Part shown: positions 62,495 to 64,000 of the stretch, in pieces
Layout: every line of letters starts with the position of its first letter
Position numbering within the stretch: the first letter of the stretch is position 1
Source: Mangrovibacterium lignilyticum
Lineage (GTDB): Bacteria; Bacteroidota; Bacteroidia; Bacteroidales; Prolixibacteraceae
Direction of reading: 5' to 3'
NCBI RefSeq assembly: GCF_010882175.1
Contig: NZ_WKLH01000001.1
Coordinates: forward strand, 1,257,464-1,321,463
DNA length: 64,000 bases
The notes under the pieces: generated by a model
Databases searched by the model: none
Seen by the model: the letters and a program-made list of their open reading frames with translations, nothing else
Told to the model about the DNA's origin: nothing
Position numbers and translations under genes: made by a program

Positions 62495-62800
62495 TTAAAA
62501 GAATCCCAATTCCAAACGGGCTTCTTCACTCATCATCGATTTGTCCCATGGCGGCTCAAACGTTAACTCAACATGAGCATCTTCTATTCCTTCAACAGCC
62601 AACGCTGCCTGGCGGGTATCTTCAACCAGCATATCGGCAACCGGGCATCCCGGAGCTGTTAAAGTCATGATGATATTGGCTTTATTGGTTTCATCAACGT
62701 CGACATTGTAAACCAAACCCAAATCATATATATTGACCGGAATCTCCGGATCATAAACATCTTTCATTTTCTCAATAATCAGATCAATTCTGTTATCCAT
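62495..62800 (-). CDS. MIP18/PaaD-like (SufT-type) Fe-S assembly protein
   Basis: A 101-residue DUF59 protein. The motif VYDPEIPVNIYDLGLVY near residues 15-31 and the TLTAPGCPVADML cysteine motif (Cys around 52) are diagnostic, with EPPWDKSMMSEEARLELG at the end. Such proteins help mature iron-sulfur proteins. It starts 11 bases after sufE on the same strand, so the two form a pair dedicated to Fe-S assembly. No sufBCD is in the window. Confidence 0.92.
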   Translation of the reverse strand: MDNRIDLIIEKMKDVYDPEIPVNIYDLGLVYNVDVDETNKANIIMTLTAPGCPVADMLVEDTRQAALAVEGIEDAHVELTFEPPWDKSMMSEEARLELGFF

Positions 62801-62811
62801 ATTATATCCTC

Positions 62812-63234
62812 CTATTCTGAAATCTTCTTATAAGCAACAGCGTACAACTTGATTTGTTTGATCATGGCAACTAAGCCATTTGATCGCGTTGGCGACAAAT
62901 GTTGCTTAAGACCAATGTCATCAACAAAATGAAATTCACTACCCAAAATCTCATCGGGCGTATGTCCGGAAACCACCCTCAACAATAGGGCCACCAAACC
63001 TTTTACGATCACGGCATCGCTTTCGCCCTGGAAAAATATTTTTCCGTCTTTTATCTCCGGCACCAGCCACACCCGACTTTGGCAACCTTTAATTACATAT
63101 TGGTCGTTTTTCAATTTTGAATCCAATTCCGGCAAATCATTACCCAGTTCAATCAGGTAACTGTATTTATCCATCCAGTCTTCGTATATCGAAAACTCTT
63201 CGTTAATCTCTTCCTGGATTTGATCAATCGTCAT
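62812..63234 (-). CDS. sufE: SufE family Fe-S cluster assembly protein
   Basis: A 140-residue protein that accepts sulfur from the cysteine desulfurase SufS and boosts it. The active Cys is in IKGCQSRVWL, and the segment LVALLLRVVSGHTPDEIL plus GLKQHLSPTRSNGL is typical. I chose ATG 63234 since MTIDQIQEEI is the usual N-terminus; an ATG at 63279 would add 15 residues with no family match. It is followed by the SufT-like gene. The two are probably one transcript. Confidence 0.93.
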   Translation of the reverse strand: MTIDQIQEEINEEFSIYEDWMDKYSYLIELGNDLPELDSKLKNDQYVIKGCQSRVWLVPEIKDGKIFFQGESDAVIVKGLVALLLRVVSGHTPDEILGSEFHFVDDIGLKQHLSPTRSNGLVAMIKQIKLYAVAYKKISE

Positions 63235-63390
63235 AACTCGTTCTTTTAGGGTACCAAATGTCGTAAAATTTTCAGGCATCTAAAATAATCCGACCGTTTC
63301 AACGTAATAATTAAGAAAAAGAAAAGAAAAATGAATTCATTGAATAATTCTAAATTAAACTGAACCATAATTCCATGGGGTTAAATTTCG

Positions 63391-63398
63391 TATTTTTG
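63391..63398 (+). promoter_or_regulatory. Candidate -7 element for the rubrerythrin gene
   Basis: TATTTTTG matches TAnnTTTG and lies 40 bases before the rubrerythrin ATG. No clear -33 element accompanies it. Confidence 0.4.
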
Positions 63399-63438
63399 AT
63401 GAAAGAAGAACCAAAAATTAACTATAAAAAAGATCTCA

Positions 63439-64000
63439 ATGAATTCATTAAAAGGGTCTCAAACAGAGAAAAACCTATTAAAAGCATTTGCCGGCGAATC
63501 ACAAGCGAAGAACCGATACGAATTTTTCGCCAAACAAGCACGTGCTGAAGGACTGGAACAAATTGCTGCACTTTTTGAAGAAACCGCCATTAACGAACAG
63601 GCTCATGCCAAGCGTTTTTTTGGCTTTTTAGAAGGAGGCATGGTTGAAATTACAGCAGCTTATCCGGCAGGCCAGGTAGGAACTACATTGGAAAACCTGC
63701 AGGCTGCAGCTGATGGTGAAAACGAAGAATGGACTGAACTATATCCGGAGTTTGCCAGAATTGCCGAAGAAGAAGGATTCAAGCAAGTTGCAACGGTGTT
63801 TAAAACGATCGCTAAAATTGAAAAGCATCACGAAGAGCGCTACCGCAAATTGTACAACAATCTGGAAGAAGGCAAAGTATTTGAACGCGAAGGCAAAGTA
63901 ACCTGGAAGTGTCGGGTATGCGGATTCCTGCATGAATCGGCCCGTCCGCCAAAAAAATGTCCAGCTTGCGAACATGAACAAGCTTATTTTGAGTTAGAAG
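63439..64000 (+). CDS. Rubrerythrin (3' end outside window)
   Basis: Rubrerythrin reduces hydrogen peroxide in anaerobes and microaerophiles with a diiron site and a rubredoxin-like iron. The 187 codons present hold the four-helix diiron part with Glu-rich [22 protein letters not shown] and EQAHAK, and the C-terminal rubredoxin-like domain with CRVCGF and CPAC. Normal length is about 191, so only a few residues are missing. It fits an organism that also uses an oxygen-sensitive glycyl radical enzyme. Confidence 0.95.
   Translation, partial: MNSLKGSQTEKNLLKAFAGESQAKNRYEFFAKQARAEGLEQIAALFEETAINEQAHAKRFFGFLEGGMVEITAAYPAGQVGTTLENLQAAADGENEEWTELYPEFARIAEEEGFKQVATVFKTIAKIEKHHEERYRKLYNNLEEGKVFEREGKVTWKCRVCGFLHESARPPKKCPACEHEQAYFELE

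Overview
The window looks like chromosomal sequence of a Bacteroidota bacterium, probably a Bacteroidales/Marinilabiliales (Prolixibacteraceae-like) organism. Three things point there: TAnnTTTG-type -7 promoter elements, family markers (HU-CCDC81-like DNA-binding protein, GSCFA protein, DUF3417-type glucan phosphorylase, peptidoglycan-free lipobox lipoproteins, double-DTG aspartyl protease), and generally weak Shine-Dalgarno sequences. The genus is inference. Most of the window is ordinary housekeeping and accessory metabolism on both strands; I see no prophage, integron, CRISPR array or intact insertion sequence.

Layout. 1-2.6 kb: 3' part of clpX, then a FetA/FetB-like metal-export ABC pair. 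2.7-6.6 kb: secreted alpha/beta hydrolase, an HU-like protein preceded by a stack of long palindromes, rmuC and a small outer-membrane barrel. 6.7-11.8 kb (mostly minus): HIT protein, greA, a membrane-anchored protein of unknown function, a degenerate Rieske-type lipoprotein convergent with a possible nuclease, ahcY and ribF. 11.9-16.4 kb: thioredoxin-fold lipoprotein without its CxxC, LpxH-like phosphoesterase, KASIII enzyme, DEAD-box helicase. 16.6-23.5 kb: ung, a tight TPR-DMT-ruvC group, and divergent lipA-lipB-mutarotase. 23.5-24.7 kb is the only real gene desert. It holds a 21-bp repeat kept in exact register for about 15 units and a dead RAYT (REP-associated tyrosine transposase) gene with a REP-like palindrome inside it.

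24.7-36.6 kb: a glycyl radical enzyme (closest by eye to hydroxyproline dehydratase HypD) with its activase, a serine hydrolase lipoprotein, purT, a phosphatase lipoprotein/outer-membrane pair, a GyrI-like protein, an M1 aminopeptidase and a VTT membrane protein. 36.9-46 kb: tricorn-like protease, aspartyl protease, barrel protein, methyltransferase, then the queuosine group queF-queC-yhhQ read from one good promoter. 46.4-50 kb: a second DEAD-box helicase, then acyl-CoA synthetase with an XRE-cupin regulator.

50.1-60.7 kb is one alpha-glucan (glycogen) block, all on the minus strand: branching enzyme, GSCFA protein, debranching enzyme, GT4 synthase, GH57 enzyme and phosphorylase. Together these cover polymer elongation, branching, debranching and phosphorolysis. 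60.8-64 kb: tRNA-Gly(CCC), a YdeI-like protein, queG (last step of queuosine synthesis), SufT/MIP18-like and SufE iron-sulfur assembly proteins, and a rubrerythrin cut by the window end.

The most notable items are the palindrome stack at 3854-3939, the in-register 21-bp repeat at 23584-23905, the inactivated RAYT, the activase that lacks one ferredoxin cysteine, and several proteins that keep a fold but lack its usual catalytic or ligand residues.
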